Positions 54,099 through 63,566 are shown, numbered from the stretch's first letter. The stretch: 64,000 nt of DNA from Vibrio sinaloensis (GCF_023195835.1 NZ_CP096199.1:1984001-2048000), one strand, 5' to 3'. A program made the numbers and translations. The notes: a model not told the origin generated them from the sequence alone.

Positions 54099-56873
54099 GT
54101 GCACATCAGCCCTAATGACACCAATCAATACCGCTATCTCACCCTTAGTAACGGTGTTCGTGTTCTGTTGATTCACATCCCTGACGCACAAAAATCCGCG
54201 GCGGCACTTGCTGTCAATGTGGGTCACTTTGACGATCCTATTGATCGCCAAGGCATGGCACACTATCTCGAACATATGCTGTTTCTCGGCACGGAAAAGT
54301 ATCCTAAAGTGGGCGAGTTTCAAAGCTATATCAGTCAACATGGTGGCGGGAACAACGCTTGGACAGGCACGGAGCATACTTGTTTCTTCTTTGATGTGAC
54401 GCCTAATGTTTTCGAGCAAAGCTTAGATCGCTTTAGCCAGTTTTTTACCGCACCGTTATTTAATTCAGAAGCGCTCGACAAAGAGCGTCAGGCTGTGGAG
54501 TCTGAATACAAGCTCAAGCTCAATGATGACTCAAGACGCTTGTTCCAAGTGCACAAAGAGTTGGTCAACCCAGCCCATCCGTTCAGCAAGTTTTCGGTGG
54601 GCAACCTCGAAACATTGAGTGACAGAGATGGAGAGTCGATTCGCGGCGAAATCGTCGATTTTCACTACCAAACCTACTCTGCGGATTTAATGACTCTCAG
54701 CTTGGCCGGACCCCAATCTCTCGATGAAATGGAAGCTTGGTGTCATGAGATGTTTTCATCGATTCCCAATCATCGCCTGGCGGGAAAATCTGTGTTGGTC
54801 CCCTATTGTGATCAAAACTCCACTTCGATCTTGGTGAATGTCGAGCCAGTCAAAGAGATACGAAAGCTTATCCTCACCTTTCCCATGCCTAGCGTGGATG
54901 AGTATTATCAGTCTAAACCTCTCTCTTATTTTGCCCACCTGCTCGGCTATGAAGGCAGCGGCAGTTTAATGCTCGCGCTCAAAGAGCAAGGATGGATTAC
55001 GTCACTGTCGGCTGGCGGCGGTACCAGTGGCAGCAACTATCGCGAGTTCACTGTCAGCTGTGCTTTAACACCAAGCGGCCTCGATCATGTCGATGAAATC
55101 ACTCAGTCTGTATTTAGTTATCTAGAGTTGATAAAAAGCCAGGGCCTCGACGAGTGGCGATACTTGGAAAAACAAGCTGTCTTAGAATCTGCGTTTCGTT
55201 TCCAAGAGCCGACACGTCCGCTCGATATGGTCAGTCATTTAGTGGTCAACATGCAGCATTACCAGCCAGCGGATGTCATCTACGGTGATTTCATGATGAG
55301 TCACTACGATGAGTCGCTGCTTAAGCAACTGTTGAGTTATTTCACCCCAGATAATTTGCGCACGACCTTAATTGCCCACGGCTATGCCTATGACCGCCAC
55401 GCCAAGTGGTACTTTACCCCTTATTCGGTGACGCGCTTTTCTTCTGAGCAACTGGAGCTGTACCGTCAACCCAGTCCCCTTTCTTTTTCGCTACCCGATA
55501 AGAACCCGTTTATTTGCTACGATCTTGATCCTAAAGAGCTAGAAATTAGCCACGATACTCCGCAAGTATTGGAAGAGTTACCTGGATTCAAGCTATGGCA
55601 CTTGCAAGATACCGAATTCCGCGTTCCGAAGGGGGTCGTTTATGTCGCCATAGACAGCCCACATGCGGTAGCCAATCCGCGTAACATAGTCAAAACCCGA
55701 CTTTGCGTGGAGATGTTTCTTGATAGCTTGGCCACCGATACCTACCAAGCAGAAATCGCCGGAATGGGCTACAACATGTATGCCCATCAAGGTGGCGTCA
55801 CCTTGACCTTATCAGGGTTTAGCCAGCATCAGCCAGAGTTGATGAAACTGATCCTGACCCGTTTTGCCCAGCGTGATTTCAGCCAGCAACGCTTTGCGTC
55901 AATTAAGCAGCAACTAATGAGAAATTGGCGCAATTCAGCCCAAGATCGTCCAATTTCACAGCTTTTCAATGCGCTAACAGGCATTCTACAGCCCAACAAC
56001 CCTCCCTATCAGGTACTACTAGAGGCACTGGAATCCATACAGGTCGATGAGCTCGCCAGCTTTGTGGATGCGATTTTAGCCGAGTTGCATGTTGAGATGT
56101 TTGTCTATGGAGACTGGACCAAAGCTGATGCCCTCTCCCTGGGCAATACGCTCAAAGATGCGCTGCGGGTGAAAAACCAGCAATACGAAGAGGCATTGCG
56201 CCCATTGGTGATGCTCGGTGAGAATGGCACCTTCCAGCGTGAAGTGGTGTGTGATCAAGAAGACTCTGCAATTCTGGTTTACTATCAATGCGATGATACC
56301 AGCGCGAAAAGCATCGCACTTTACTCACTCGCTAATCACCTGATGTCGGCGACCTTTTTTCATGAAATTCGAACCAAGCAGCAGCTGGGTTATATGGTGG
56401 GAACCGGCAACCTGCCGCTCAATCGCCACCCTGGCATCGTACTCTATGTTCAGTCACCCAATGCCGCGCCTGTCGATTTAATCCGTTCCATCGACGAGTT
56501 TCTCAACGCGTTCTACATGGTATTGCTCGAACTTAACGAGTATCAATGGCACAGCAGTAAGCGCGGTCTTTGGAATCAAATTGCGACACCTGACACCACG
56601 CTAAGAGGAAGAGCCCAGCGGTTGTGGGTCGCGATTGGTAACAAGGATATCGAGTTCAATCAAAAAGAAGTGGTACTGGCCGAGCTTAAAAAACTGACTC
56701 GCACCGACATGATTCGTTTTGTGGTCAATGAACTCAAACCGCGCATGGCCAATCGACTAATTATGCATGCCCAAGGGAACGCGCATCACGAGTCGCAACC
56801 GCTGGATTTGGGACAAGAGATTGGCTCAATTGAAGAGTTTCAATTGAGGCCAAAAGACACTGAATTAGGCTGA
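54099..56873 (+). CDS. Insulinase-family (M16) zinc metallopeptidase
   Basis: This 924-residue M16A peptidase resembles insulysin and protease III (PtrA). The inverted zinc motif HYLEH is at 55-59, with the distal Glu in the ERQAVESEY region (about 130-138). The tandem four-domain layout of the family fits the length, and the C-terminal substrate-binding motif FFHEIRTKQQLGYMVGT is present. No signal peptide is seen, unlike periplasmic protease III, so it is predicted cytoplasmic. GTG start 54099 has TTGGAG 9 nt upstream. The stop region overlaps convergent yecM by 9 nt. Confidence 0.93.
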   Translation: MHISPNDTNQYRYLTLSNGVRVLLIHIPDAQKSAAALAVNVGHFDDPIDRQGMAHYLEHMLFLGTEKYPKVGEFQSYISQHGGGNNAWTGTEHTCFFFDVTPNVFEQSLDRFSQFFTAPLFNSEALDKERQAVESEYKLKLNDDSRRLFQVHKELVNPAHPFSKFSVGNLETLSDRDGESIRGEIVDFHYQTYSADLMTLSLAGPQSLDEMEAWCHEMFSSIPNHRLAGKSVLVPYCDQNSTSILVNVEPVKEIRKLILTFPMPSVDEYYQSKPLSYFAHLLGYEGSGSLMLALKEQGWITSLSAGGGTSGSNYREFTVSCALTPSGLDHVDEITQSVFSYLELIKSQGLDEWRYLEKQAVLESAFRFQEPTRPLDMVSHLVVNMQHYQPADVIYGDFMMSHYDESLLKQLLSYFTPDNLRTTLIAHGYAYDRHAKWYFTPYSVTRFSSEQLELYRQPSPLSFSLPDKNPFICYDLDPKELEISHDTPQVLEELPGFKLWHLQDTEFRVPKGVVYVAIDSPHAVANPRNIVKTRLCVEMFLDSLATDTYQAEIAGMGYNMYAHQGGVTLTLSGFSQHQPELMKLILTRFAQRDFSQQRFASIKQQLMRNWRNSAQDRPISQLFNALTGILQPNNPPYQVLLEALESIQVDELASFVDAILAELHVEMFVYGDWTKADALSLGNTLKDALRVKNQQYEEALRPLVMLGENGTFQREVVCDQEDSAILVYYQCDDTSAKSIALYSLANHLMSATFFHEIRTKQQLGYMVGTGNLPLNRHPGIVLYVQSPNAAPVDLIRSIDEFLNAFYMVLLELNEYQWHSSKRGLWNQIATPDTTLRGRAQRLWVAIGNKDIEFNQKEVVLAELKKLTRTDMIRFVVNELKPRMANRLIMHAQGNAHHESQPLDLGQEIGSIEEFQLRPKDTELG

Positions 56874-57464
56874 TTGTTCCGATTCAACGATACGCTTCAA
56901 TGAGTGCGGGTGCAGTTTGATACACACTCCCTGATATTTAAAGGCCACGGTGGGGTTATTGAGTCTTTCCCCTTCGCCTTTAGGGCTGGATAGCTTCACC
57001 TTAATGCCCAAACGCTCGAGTTGTTGCCACTGTGTTGCTAAGCCTGGAAAGCGTACTTTGAGGTCCTCTAAATAGGCTTGAGCGGTTTGTGCCGATGAGG
57101 GAATGACAAACTCTACGTGCTCCCAACTTTGCTGTGGATACTGTTTTCCGGGTGCTGGATATGGCAGCTCTAGACTCTCGATTTGCCAATGCAAGGCAGT
57201 CAGTGGGTTGTCGAACAGTATGACGACAATCGGGCGGCCATTAATTTTCGCTTGAGAGATCACTTGACCATGCTTTTGCCACTCCTGATGAGCCAGTTGT
57301 GCCAGTTCCGTATCGTTGATTCGCAAAGCGATGTGATCGGCTTGAAAGTCACTGAGATTAATATGCAAAATCTCGCTTAAAGTCTGAATTTTATGCATAA
57401 AGTCATCAAGCTTTGCCAGCAATTGCTCTGGCATTAACTCAGCGTTTGTCAGTGTTTCACCCAT
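56865..57464 (-). CDS. yecM: YecM-family VOC-fold protein
   Basis: This 199-residue protein of the YecM family is a glyoxalase/VOC-like fold of unknown activity. Family patterns include DHIALRI (about 42), INGRPIVVILF, ESLELPYPAPGK.YP..WEHVEFVIP and LSSPKGEGERLNNPTVAFK..CIKLHPHSL. The start is ATG 57464 (MGETLTNAEL); the frame extending to 57536 lacks a ribosome site and adds an implausible hydrophobic lead. yecM is also beside argS in E. coli. Confidence 0.9.
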   Translation of the reverse strand: MGETLTNAELMPEQLLAKLDDFMHKIQTLSEILHINLSDFQADHIALRINDTELAQLAHQEWQKHGQVISQAKINGRPIVVILFDNPLTALHWQIESLELPYPAPGKQYPQQSWEHVEFVIPSSAQTAQAYLEDLKVRFPGLATQWQQLERLGIKVKLSSPKGEGERLNNPTVAFKYQGVCIKLHPHSLKRIVESEQSA

Positions 57465-57603
57465 TTTTATCGACCTAGAATGTTGATTTTTCCGCAATAC
57501 TAACAACATCATTAGTAAAAGTGGAAAATTTCCCAATTAACTCCCTATATGCGCGCCGATAAAGTTGCTATTATGTGCGCCAAATTTATGAACCAGATCA
57601 AGA

Positions 57604-57675
57604 TATACATTCACTCCACCAGGTGGATATTATTCAGCATTTTCCTTACTAGGGCTGAAAAGAAAAGAATGTATA
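57604..57675 (+). promoter_or_regulatory. Structured argS leader: candidate three-way junction RNA
   Basis: A perfect 9-bp helix TATACATTC/GAATGTATA (57604-57612 with 57667-57675) encloses two hairpins. One is TCCAC-CAG-GTGGA (57615-57627). The other is TTCAGC/GCTGAA (57633-57638 with 57654-57659), extended by CCT/AGG inside. The layout is a three-way junction 72 nt long, upstream of the argS ribosome site, with a likely -10 (TATTAT) around 57569-57574. No U run follows, so it is not a simple terminator. Its function is not known to me. Confidence 0.55.
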
Positions 57676-57709
57676 CCTAACCAATTCCCAAGAATTGAAG
57701 GAAGCGCGT

Positions 57710-59443
57710 GTGAATATCCAAGCACTTATTAACGACAAAGTATCTCAGGCTCTAGAAGCCGCTGGCGCACCGGCAGGCAGTCCTGCGGCAGTTCGCCAAT
57801 CTGCAAAACCTCAGTTTGGTGATTACCAAGCGAACGGTGTAATGGGCGTTGCAAAAAAACTAGGTACTAACCCACGTGAGTTTGCCCAAAAAGTTCTGGA
57901 TGTTCTTGACCTTGATGGGATTGCAAGCAAAACCGAAATTGCAGGCCCAGGCTTTATCAATATTTTCTTAAGTGAAGAGTTCCTTGCGAAACAAGCCGAA
58001 GCAGCTCTACAAGACGCTCGTCTTGGCGTAAGCCCAGCCGAGCAGCAAACGATTGTTGCTGATTACTCAGCACCAAACGTTGCCAAAGAAATGCACGTTG
58101 GACACCTTCGCTCAACCATCATTGGTGACGCCGTGGTTCGCACGCTAGAGTTTCTTGGCCACAAGGTCATTCGCGCCAACCACATCGGTGACTGGGGCAC
58201 TCAGTTTGGTATGTTGATCGCCAACCTAGAGCGTGTTCAGCAAGAATCAGGCGAAGTGTCAATGGAGTTGTCTGATCTTGAAGCCTTCTATCGCGAATCG
58301 AAAAAGCTTTATGATGAAGACGAAGAATTCGCCGTAAAAGCGCGTAACTACGTTGTTAAGCTACAGAGCGGTGATGAGTATTGTGCGGAGATGTGGAAGA
58401 AACTGGTCGATGTCACTATGGTACAAAACCAGCGCAACTACGACCGCCTAAATGTCTCGCTGACCCGTGATGACGTGATGGGCGAGAGCATGTACAACGA
58501 CATGCTGCCAGGTATCGTTGCCGATCTGAAAGAGAAGGGTATCGCCCAAGAAGACGATGGTGCGCAAGTGGTATTCCTAGATGAATACAAAAACAAAGAC
58601 GGTGAAGCGATGGGTGTCATCATCCAAAAACGCGACGGCGGCTTCTTGTACACCACCACAGACATTGCTTGTGCTAAGTACCGCTACGAAACCTTAGGTG
58701 CTGACCGTGTGCTTTATTTCATTGATTCACGCCAACACCAGCACCTAATGCAAGCTTGGACTATTGTTCGCAAAGCAGGCTACGTTCCTGAAGAAGTCAC
58801 TCTAGAACACCATGCATTTGGCATGATGCTGGGTAAAGATGGTCGTCCATTTAAGACTCGCGCTGGTGGTACTGTTCGCCTTGCTGACCTACTTGATGAA
58901 GCTGAAGAGCGCGCGATCAAGCTCATTGAGTCGAAAAACCCTCAGCTCGATGCACAAGAGAAAAAGAACATTGCTAACACAGTCGCAATGGCAGCGGTGA
59001 AATACGCCGACCTCTCTAAGCATCGTACGACAGACTACGTGTTTGACTGGGACAACATGCTGGCGTTTGAAGGCAATACGGCTCCTTACATGCAGTATGC
59101 TTACACACGTGTTGCCTCTATTTTTGCCAAAGCTGGCATTGCTATGGATCAGCTTGAAGGCGATATCAAAGTCACTGATGAGAAAGAAAAAGCGCTGATT
59201 GCTAAATTGCTTCAGTTTGAAGAAGCGGTGCAATCTGTTGCTCGTGAAGGTCAACCGCACATTATGTGTAGCTACCTGTTCGAACTCGCAGGTCAGTTCT
59301 CAAGCTTCTATGAAGCATGCCCAATCTTGAGCAGCGAAGACGAATCAGTGAAATTGAGTCGTCTAAAACTGGCAGCGTTAACGGCTAAGACCATCAAGCA
59401 GGGTCTAGCACTACTAGGCATCGAGACGCTAGAGCGCATGTAA
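57710..59443 (+). CDS. argS: Arginyl-tRNA synthetase
   Basis: This class I synthetase charges tRNA-Arg. The 577-residue product starts at GTG 57710 ([13 protein letters not shown]), with AAGGA 7 nt upstream; the TTG at 57695 has no family support. Present are the N-terminal Add-1 domain (about 1-90), the HIGH-type signature HVGHLRST (about 126-133), the Rossmann core and a C-terminal anticodon-binding alpha bundle. It is complete, with codon use like core genes. Confidence 0.97.
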   Translation: MNIQALINDKVSQALEAAGAPAGSPAAVRQSAKPQFGDYQANGVMGVAKKLGTNPREFAQKVLDVLDLDGIASKTEIAGPGFINIFLSEEFLAKQAEAALQDARLGVSPAEQQTIVADYSAPNVAKEMHVGHLRSTIIGDAVVRTLEFLGHKVIRANHIGDWGTQFGMLIANLERVQQESGEVSMELSDLEAFYRESKKLYDEDEEFAVKARNYVVKLQSGDEYCAEMWKKLVDVTMVQNQRNYDRLNVSLTRDDVMGESMYNDMLPGIVADLKEKGIAQEDDGAQVVFLDEYKNKDGEAMGVIIQKRDGGFLYTTTDIACAKYRYETLGADRVLYFIDSRQHQHLMQAWTIVRKAGYVPEEVTLEHHAFGMMLGKDGRPFKTRAGGTVRLADLLDEAEERAIKLIESKNPQLDAQEKKNIANTVAMAAVKYADLSKHRTTDYVFDWDNMLAFEGNTAPYMQYAYTRVASIFAKAGIAMDQLEGDIKVTDEKEKALIAKLLQFEEAVQSVAREGQPHIMCSYLFELAGQFSSFYEACPILSSEDESVKLSRLKLAALTAKTIKQGLALLGIETLERM

Positions 59444-59531
59444 GAGTTTCGAGTTTCGAGTTTCGAGTTTCGAGTTTCGAGTTTCGAGTTTCGAGTTTCG
59501 AGTTTCGAGTTTCGAGTTTCGAGTTTCGAGT
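59444..59531. repeat. Heptanucleotide tandem repeat (GAGTTTC)12
   Basis: Twelve perfect copies of GAGTTTC (59444-59527) plus four more bases start immediately after the argS stop codon TAA (59441-59443). All copies are identical, which implies recent expansion or active slippage. The array lies within the argS 3' UTR, just before its terminator. Confidence 0.97.
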
Positions 59532-59538
59532 AAATTTG

Positions 59539-59573
59539 AAAGGTTGACGTGAGAACGTCAACCTTTTGTTTTA
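59539..59573 (+). terminator. Terminator of argS
   Basis: An AAAGGTTGACGT/ACGTCAACCTTT perfect 12-bp stem with a GAGA-type 4-nt loop is followed by TTGTTTTAT. It ends the argS transcript after the tandem repeat. Confidence 0.9.
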
Positions 59574-59616
59574 TTTGGCGTATACTCTGGTCATCATTCC
59601 CCATTGGAACACGATT

Positions 59617-60045
59617 ATGAGTTTTGAACTTCACCCTCGACTGGCGCAAGACACGACAGTGATCGGTCACTTTCCGCTTTGTGTCGCGCTACTACACCGC
59701 GACAATGCAGTGCCTTGGGTTATTTTAGTCCCAAAGCGAGCGCAGCTAAAAGAGCTTCACCATTTACCGATGCAAGAGCAACAGCAGTTTTTGCTGGAAT
59801 CGCAAGCAGTCAGTCAAGCACTTGAAGCCACCTTCCGCCCAGATAAACTTAACCTCGGCGCGCTCGGGAATATGGTGCCACAGCTGCATATTCATCACAT
59901 TGCAAGATTTAGTGACGATATTGCTTGGCCAGGTCCAATCTGGGGCAATACTGAGGGGCAATTTCGCGACGACCAGCAGCAGGAAGAGATACAGAGACGA
60001 ATCGCCAATGTCCTCTCTCTAAGTAGCTTGTTTCAGCGCCAATAA
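59617..60045 (+). CDS. HIT-family nucleotide hydrolase/transferase-like protein
   Basis: This 142-residue HIT-family protein has the signature LGNMVPQLHIHHIARF, a variant of the HxHxH catalytic motif, near residues 85-100, and WPGPIWG near 110. The start is ATG 59617 (MSFELHPRL) with GGAAC upstream; the longer frame from 59566 runs through the terminator. The substrate is unknown (AMP-conjugates in the family). It stands alone between terminator-like sequence and convergent feoC. Confidence 0.88.
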   Translation: MSFELHPRLAQDTTVIGHFPLCVALLHRDNAVPWVILVPKRAQLKELHHLPMQEQQQFLLESQAVSQALEATFRPDKLNLGALGNMVPQLHIHHIARFSDDIAWPGPIWGNTEGQFRDDQQQEEIQRRIANVLSLSSLFQRQ

Positions 60046-60072
60046 TAAAGCCGCTCCAAAGAGCGGCTATGG

Positions 60073-60303
60073 TTACATGGTGACAGCCATTGGTAATTGG
60101 TGGTGAGCAAGATAGCGGTACCTAATACGAGTCACTCGTTGCTTATCATTGGTATCAACCAAGCGCGATACTTTCCCTTTGCTTATCCAAATCGATAGCA
60201 TCGCATCTACGCCATCTTCACTAAGGTGAAACTGCTTGGCGAGATCTTTGCGGCTAACGCAGCCATGTTGCTCTATGTGCTGTTTCAGTTGAGTCAAGAT
60301 CAT
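60073..60303 (-). CDS. feoC: FeoC-like winged-helix protein
   Basis: This 76-residue winged-helix protein (LKQHIEQHGCVSRKDLAKQF, SEDGVDAMLSIWISKGKV) is at the FeoC position. Only one cysteine is present (Cys15), so the four-Cys iron-sulfur loop of enterobacterial FeoC is missing, as in vibrio FeoC. In vibrios FeoC is thought to interact with FeoB. The start ATG overlaps the feoB stop (ATGA). The longer open frame upstream is rejected. Confidence 0.88.
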   Translation of the reverse strand: MILTQLKQHIEQHGCVSRKDLAKQFHLSEDGVDAMLSIWISKGKVSRLVDTNDKQRVTRIRYRYLAHHQLPMAVTM

Positions 60304-62576
60304 AGTGCTGGCGACTCCACTAACTGGATCTGTTTTTGTCCAAATCGCTTCAACATTCGATAAGCGATAAAGCCCACCAAAATGATGGCCACAATCCAAG
60401 TGGTACTTTGTAGCGGATGCTCAACAAAGTGAGAGGCTTGGTAGTACAAGGTTGCGCTTGCGTACGCGAGACCCATGGTCCAGGTCGCAATAAAGCGTGC
60501 GTAGTGAACGCCAAACTCACGCACATAAGCACCCATTGCAGCGACACAAGGCGTGTAGAGCAAGATAAACACTAAGTACGCCATGGCGGCACTACTTGAG
60601 GCAAAGAAGGCTTTTAAGTTACCAAAGATTGCCGAGTCTACCTCTTGCTCTTGAGCAACAGCTTGGCTGTCTGATAAATCCCCCACTTCAATGCCGAGCG
60701 GATCAGAATAACTAAGGCTGGCGAAATTATCAGGAATGGACATCAACGCCTCTTCAAGGCTTGCCTTTAGGTCAAATTGCTCCGTTTCCCCTTCACTTGG
60801 CGCATATAAACTATTCAAGGTGCCGACGACTGCTTCTTTGGCAAAAATTCCGGTAATGATACCAACGGTAGCTGGCCAGTTATCTTGTTGGATCCCCATC
60901 GGCGCAAACACTGGCGTGACTACTTGCGCAGCCTTAGACAATAGCGAGCTTTCACTATCCTCATGGCCAAAGGTGCCATCAGTGCCGACAGAGTTAAGGA
61001 AACTTAGAATAGTGACCACAATGACGATCGTTTTTCCTGCCCCGAGGACAAAGCGCTTCAACTTTTGCCATGTTTTTATCACCACATTGCGCATCGTTGG
61101 CAACTCGTAGTCTGGCATTTCCATCACTAGCGTGTCACTCGAGCCTGGATACAGGGTGTGCTTCAGTACCAATCCGGTTAGCACCGCCGCCACTATGCCC
61201 AGAATGTACAGAGCAAACACCACGTTCTGACCATTATCAGGAAAGAATGCGGCGGCGAACAGCGCGTAAACGGGCAAGCGTGCACCACATGACATAAATG
61301 GGGCCATTGAGGCAGCCAGCTTACGTTCGCGCTCTTGGTCTAGCGTTCGCGTCGCCATGATAGAGGGAACGTTACAGCCAAAACCCAACACCAAAGGCAC
61401 AAATGCTTTCCCCGGTAAGCCGATTTTCTGCATGACCTTGTCTAAAACAAACGCAGCGCGCGACATGTAGCCAGAGCTTTCAAGTAGCGCCAAAAACAGG
61501 TAAAGACAGGCGATTACCGGAATAAAAGTCGCAACCGTTTGAATCCCTCCACCGACGCCATCAGTAACAATCGTGACTAACCACACAGGTAAATGATCAT
61601 CCAACAGATAGTGGCCGCCATCCACCAATAAGGCCCCAACCCCAATGTCAAAGAAGTCGATAAAAGCGCTACCGATGTTGATGGAGAACATAAACATCAG
61701 GTACATCACCACAAAAAAGAACGGAACACCGACCCATTTATTCAAAATGACAGTATCGACCTTCTCGGTGAAGCTGTGGCTGAGCTTACCTTCCGAACGA
61801 CGAACTCGTTGGCACAACTGATGTAAAAACGTATATTTCACATCGGCCACCAACAGGTCAACATCCAGTTCGATGCGTTGATGCAATGCGTTAATCTCTT
61901 CACGCTGCTGTTGGTGGAGCCCATTTAAAACCAGTAAGTCTTGTTCCAGCACACGAATAGCGAGGGCACGCTTAGATACCTCCGACTGAGACTCAAACAG
62001 CCCCTCGACATGCTCGATCGCCCGCTCAAATGGTTCGCCATAGTCGAGGCACAGTTCGTTCAACGTCACCCCAAGCACTAGGGCTTTGTGTAACCGCTGT
62101 TTGAATGCTTTAACTTGCGCGCTGTTGTTGGCGGAGATAGCCATCACCGGGCAACCTATGGTTTTCTCAAGCGCTTTAATGTTGATGTTCTGCCTTTCAC
62201 GCTTGAGAGCGTCCATTTTGTTGAGCACCACAATCATAGGTCGACCAAGCTCACGCAACTGCAGCGTCATATACAAGCTTCGCTCCAGACACGTGGCGTC
62301 AACGACATTAATGATCAGATCCGCAGGATGAGTGAGTACCGCACGCGATGCAATGGACTCGTCAATGCTGTTGCCATCGTTACCACTGTCTAACGCGTAG
62401 ATGCCCGGCAAATCAGTCAACAGAAACTCATCTCCAGAGTGACTGTATCGACCCGTTTTCTTTTCAACAGTGACGCCTGCCCAGTTGCCGACCTGCTGCT
62501 TTGCACCCGTTAAGCCATTAAAAAGTGTGGTTTTGCCGCTATTGGGGTTACCAACGGTAAGAATCGAATACTGCAT
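60300..62576 (-). CDS. feoB: Ferrous iron transporter FeoB
   Basis: FeoB is the inner-membrane Fe(II) permease. The 758-residue protein has a G domain (G1 GNPNSGKTT at about 8-16, G2 near 33, G3 DLPG, G4 NKMD), a helical guanine-dissociation-inhibitor-like region (about 170-265) and two Gate motifs with conserved cysteines (LGFGCNVPSIMATR; LYTPCVAAMGAYVRE) among about eight transmembrane helices. It overlaps feoA by one base and feoC by 4 nt. Confidence 0.97.
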   Translation of the reverse strand: MQYSILTVGNPNSGKTTLFNGLTGAKQQVGNWAGVTVEKKTGRYSHSGDEFLLTDLPGIYALDSGNDGNSIDESIASRAVLTHPADLIINVVDATCLERSLYMTLQLRELGRPMIVVLNKMDALKRERQNINIKALEKTIGCPVMAISANNSAQVKAFKQRLHKALVLGVTLNELCLDYGEPFERAIEHVEGLFESQSEVSKRALAIRVLEQDLLVLNGLHQQQREEINALHQRIELDVDLLVADVKYTFLHQLCQRVRRSEGKLSHSFTEKVDTVILNKWVGVPFFFVVMYLMFMFSINIGSAFIDFFDIGVGALLVDGGHYLLDDHLPVWLVTIVTDGVGGGIQTVATFIPVIACLYLFLALLESSGYMSRAAFVLDKVMQKIGLPGKAFVPLVLGFGCNVPSIMATRTLDQERERKLAASMAPFMSCGARLPVYALFAAAFFPDNGQNVVFALYILGIVAAVLTGLVLKHTLYPGSSDTLVMEMPDYELPTMRNVVIKTWQKLKRFVLGAGKTIVIVVTILSFLNSVGTDGTFGHEDSESSLLSKAAQVVTPVFAPMGIQQDNWPATVGIITGIFAKEAVVGTLNSLYAPSEGETEQFDLKASLEEALMSIPDNFASLSYSDPLGIEVGDLSDSQAVAQEQEVDSAIFGNLKAFFASSSAAMAYLVFILLYTPCVAAMGAYVREFGVHYARFIATWTMGLAYASATLYYQASHFVEHPLQSTTWIVAIILVGFIAYRMLKRFGQKQIQLVESPAL

Positions 62577-62803
62577 TAATTGATCTCCACGTTCACTGAT
62601 TCTGCAATCTTGCTGCGAACGGCGAGTGAAACACCACGCACCTCAACTTGAAGCGGGTCGCCCATTGGCGCACGTCTTATTAAGGTCACGGGGGTTTGAG
62701 GCAACAACCCCATTACCATTAGCTTTTTTCTTACATCATTTGAAAGGTGCTCAAAGCCAGTAATTGTTGCTTTTTGCCCCTGCTGGAGTTGTGACAGTTT
62801 CAT
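62576..62803 (-). CDS. feoA: Ferrous iron transport protein FeoA
   Basis: FeoA is a small SH3-like cytoplasmic protein required for FeoB activity. ATG 62803 (MKLSQLQQGQKATI) gives the usual 75 residues. An in-frame ATG at 62863 would add 20 non-family residues; no strong ribosome site is seen for either. Family motifs are RKKLMVMGLLPQTPVTLIRRAPMGDPLQVEVRG. Confidence 0.93.
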   Translation of the reverse strand: MKLSQLQQGQKATITGFEHLSNDVRKKLMVMGLLPQTPVTLIRRAPMGDPLQVEVRGVSLAVRSKIAESVNVEIN

Positions 62804-62825
62804 AGACAAGCCATTTAGATTAAAA

Positions 62826-62840
62826 TGAGAACTATTGTTA
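62826..62840. promoter_or_regulatory. Fur-like box upstream of feoABC
   Basis: TGAGAAC-T-ATTGTTA matches the 7-1-7 Fur consensus TGATAAT-N-ATTATCA at about 10 of 14 positions. It lies 23-37 bp before the feoA start codon, a fitting place for iron repression. The match is moderate. Confidence 0.4.
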
Positions 62841-63112
62841 TTAACGATTGCAATAGTATCCATACCATTTATCGATAGTCTTGTTTGAAATCAAAGTTTG
62901 CAGCTATAGCAGAGTAAAAATCGTTAAAAGCGACTCCGTTAAATTCGTCAAAACAAGCAAAAAACGCCACTTTCAGTCACATCGGCCTTTAACTCCACAT
63001 CATGACAGACGAGCAATTTCCCATATTATCAACCACTTAAAATAGTGTCGTTTTTCTTATGTCACCTTGGCGTTAATTTTATAAGTAAAATAAGTGGGTG
63101 AGGATATAGTTA
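62841..63112. other. AT-rich gap between feoA and the candidate small RNA
   Basis: This gap holds the divergent promoters of feoABC and of the RNA to its right. TTTGA-AA-TCAAA (62884-62895) is a short palindrome that does not have FNR spacing. TATAGT at 63105-63110 is the likely -10 of the plus-strand RNA. No reading frame is supported. Confidence 0.4.
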
Positions 63113-63116
63113 ATTA

Positions 63117-63251
63117 CGTCGAGAGGGAGCACCCTTTAGACAACAACATTGAATTCCAGAGGTGGTGCCTAGCGCGCCACTCCGGCAGCAAGCGAAGGTG
63201 TCATTGGCACCCGTGGTATGGTCCCCCCGGCCGTACCACGATATTTTTTTT
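63117..63251 (+). ncRNA. Candidate small RNA next to feoABC
   Basis: On the plus strand a -10 TATAGT (63105-63110) is followed by AGGG-AGCA-CCCT (63124-63135), then GGTGCC/GGCACC (63164-63169 with 63206-63211) closing a GC-rich region. A strong terminator follows: a 10-bp stem CGTGGTATGG/CGGCCGTACCACG-side (63212-63221 with 63231-63240, one G-T pair) and eight T. The open frame that spans it runs through the terminator and its poly-T, so it is not coding. Neither flanking gene is on this strand. Family unknown; no -35 is obvious. Confidence 0.55.
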
Positions 63252-63256
63252 CTTTT

Positions 63257-63566
63257 GTCCCGATTGTCACTCCCCTACCAGCCCTCATAGAAACGTGTCA
63301 CGCGATTTCTCACACAAAGTAGCAAAACAAAGTAACTACTAGCTCACTGTCATCTATTGATTCTCGGAATATCGCTACGCGATAGTGGCTGTGGCAACAC
63401 GGCTTTGCTCCCATACCAATCGAATCGATTGGCTGATGCTTGTGGCTGGTTAAAAACGCAGATAGCTGCGCTAAAGATTAGGTGGGTAGAACAATAGTTA
63501 GCAGCACAGACCAACGATTACATCAAACAGCCACAATGACTCTAGGTATTGATACTGATTGAATCG
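63257..63566. other. Gene-free stretch with palindromes and a weak terminator
   Basis: No reading frame is supported. TATCGC-TAC-GCGATA lies at 63369-63383, and CCAATCGA-A-TCGATTGG, a perfect 8-1-8 palindrome, at 63416-63432. CGCAG-CTAT-CTGCG followed by TTTTT on the minus strand (63452-63470) is a plausible terminator for the AraC-type gene. The rest shows nothing I can name. Confidence 0.45.

Noticed and set aside
59444..59531. Possible CRISPR array
   Set aside because: The repeats are contiguous heptamers without spacers and no cas genes are present.
59308..59670. Minus-strand frame encoding a repeated KLETRNS peptide
   Set aside because: It is the translation of the GAGTTTC tandem array and argS antisense; no start signal.
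63094..63342. 82-codon plus-strand frame near feoA
   Set aside because: It runs through a strong terminator stem and its T tract, encoding a poly-Phe run; better explained as non-coding RNA.
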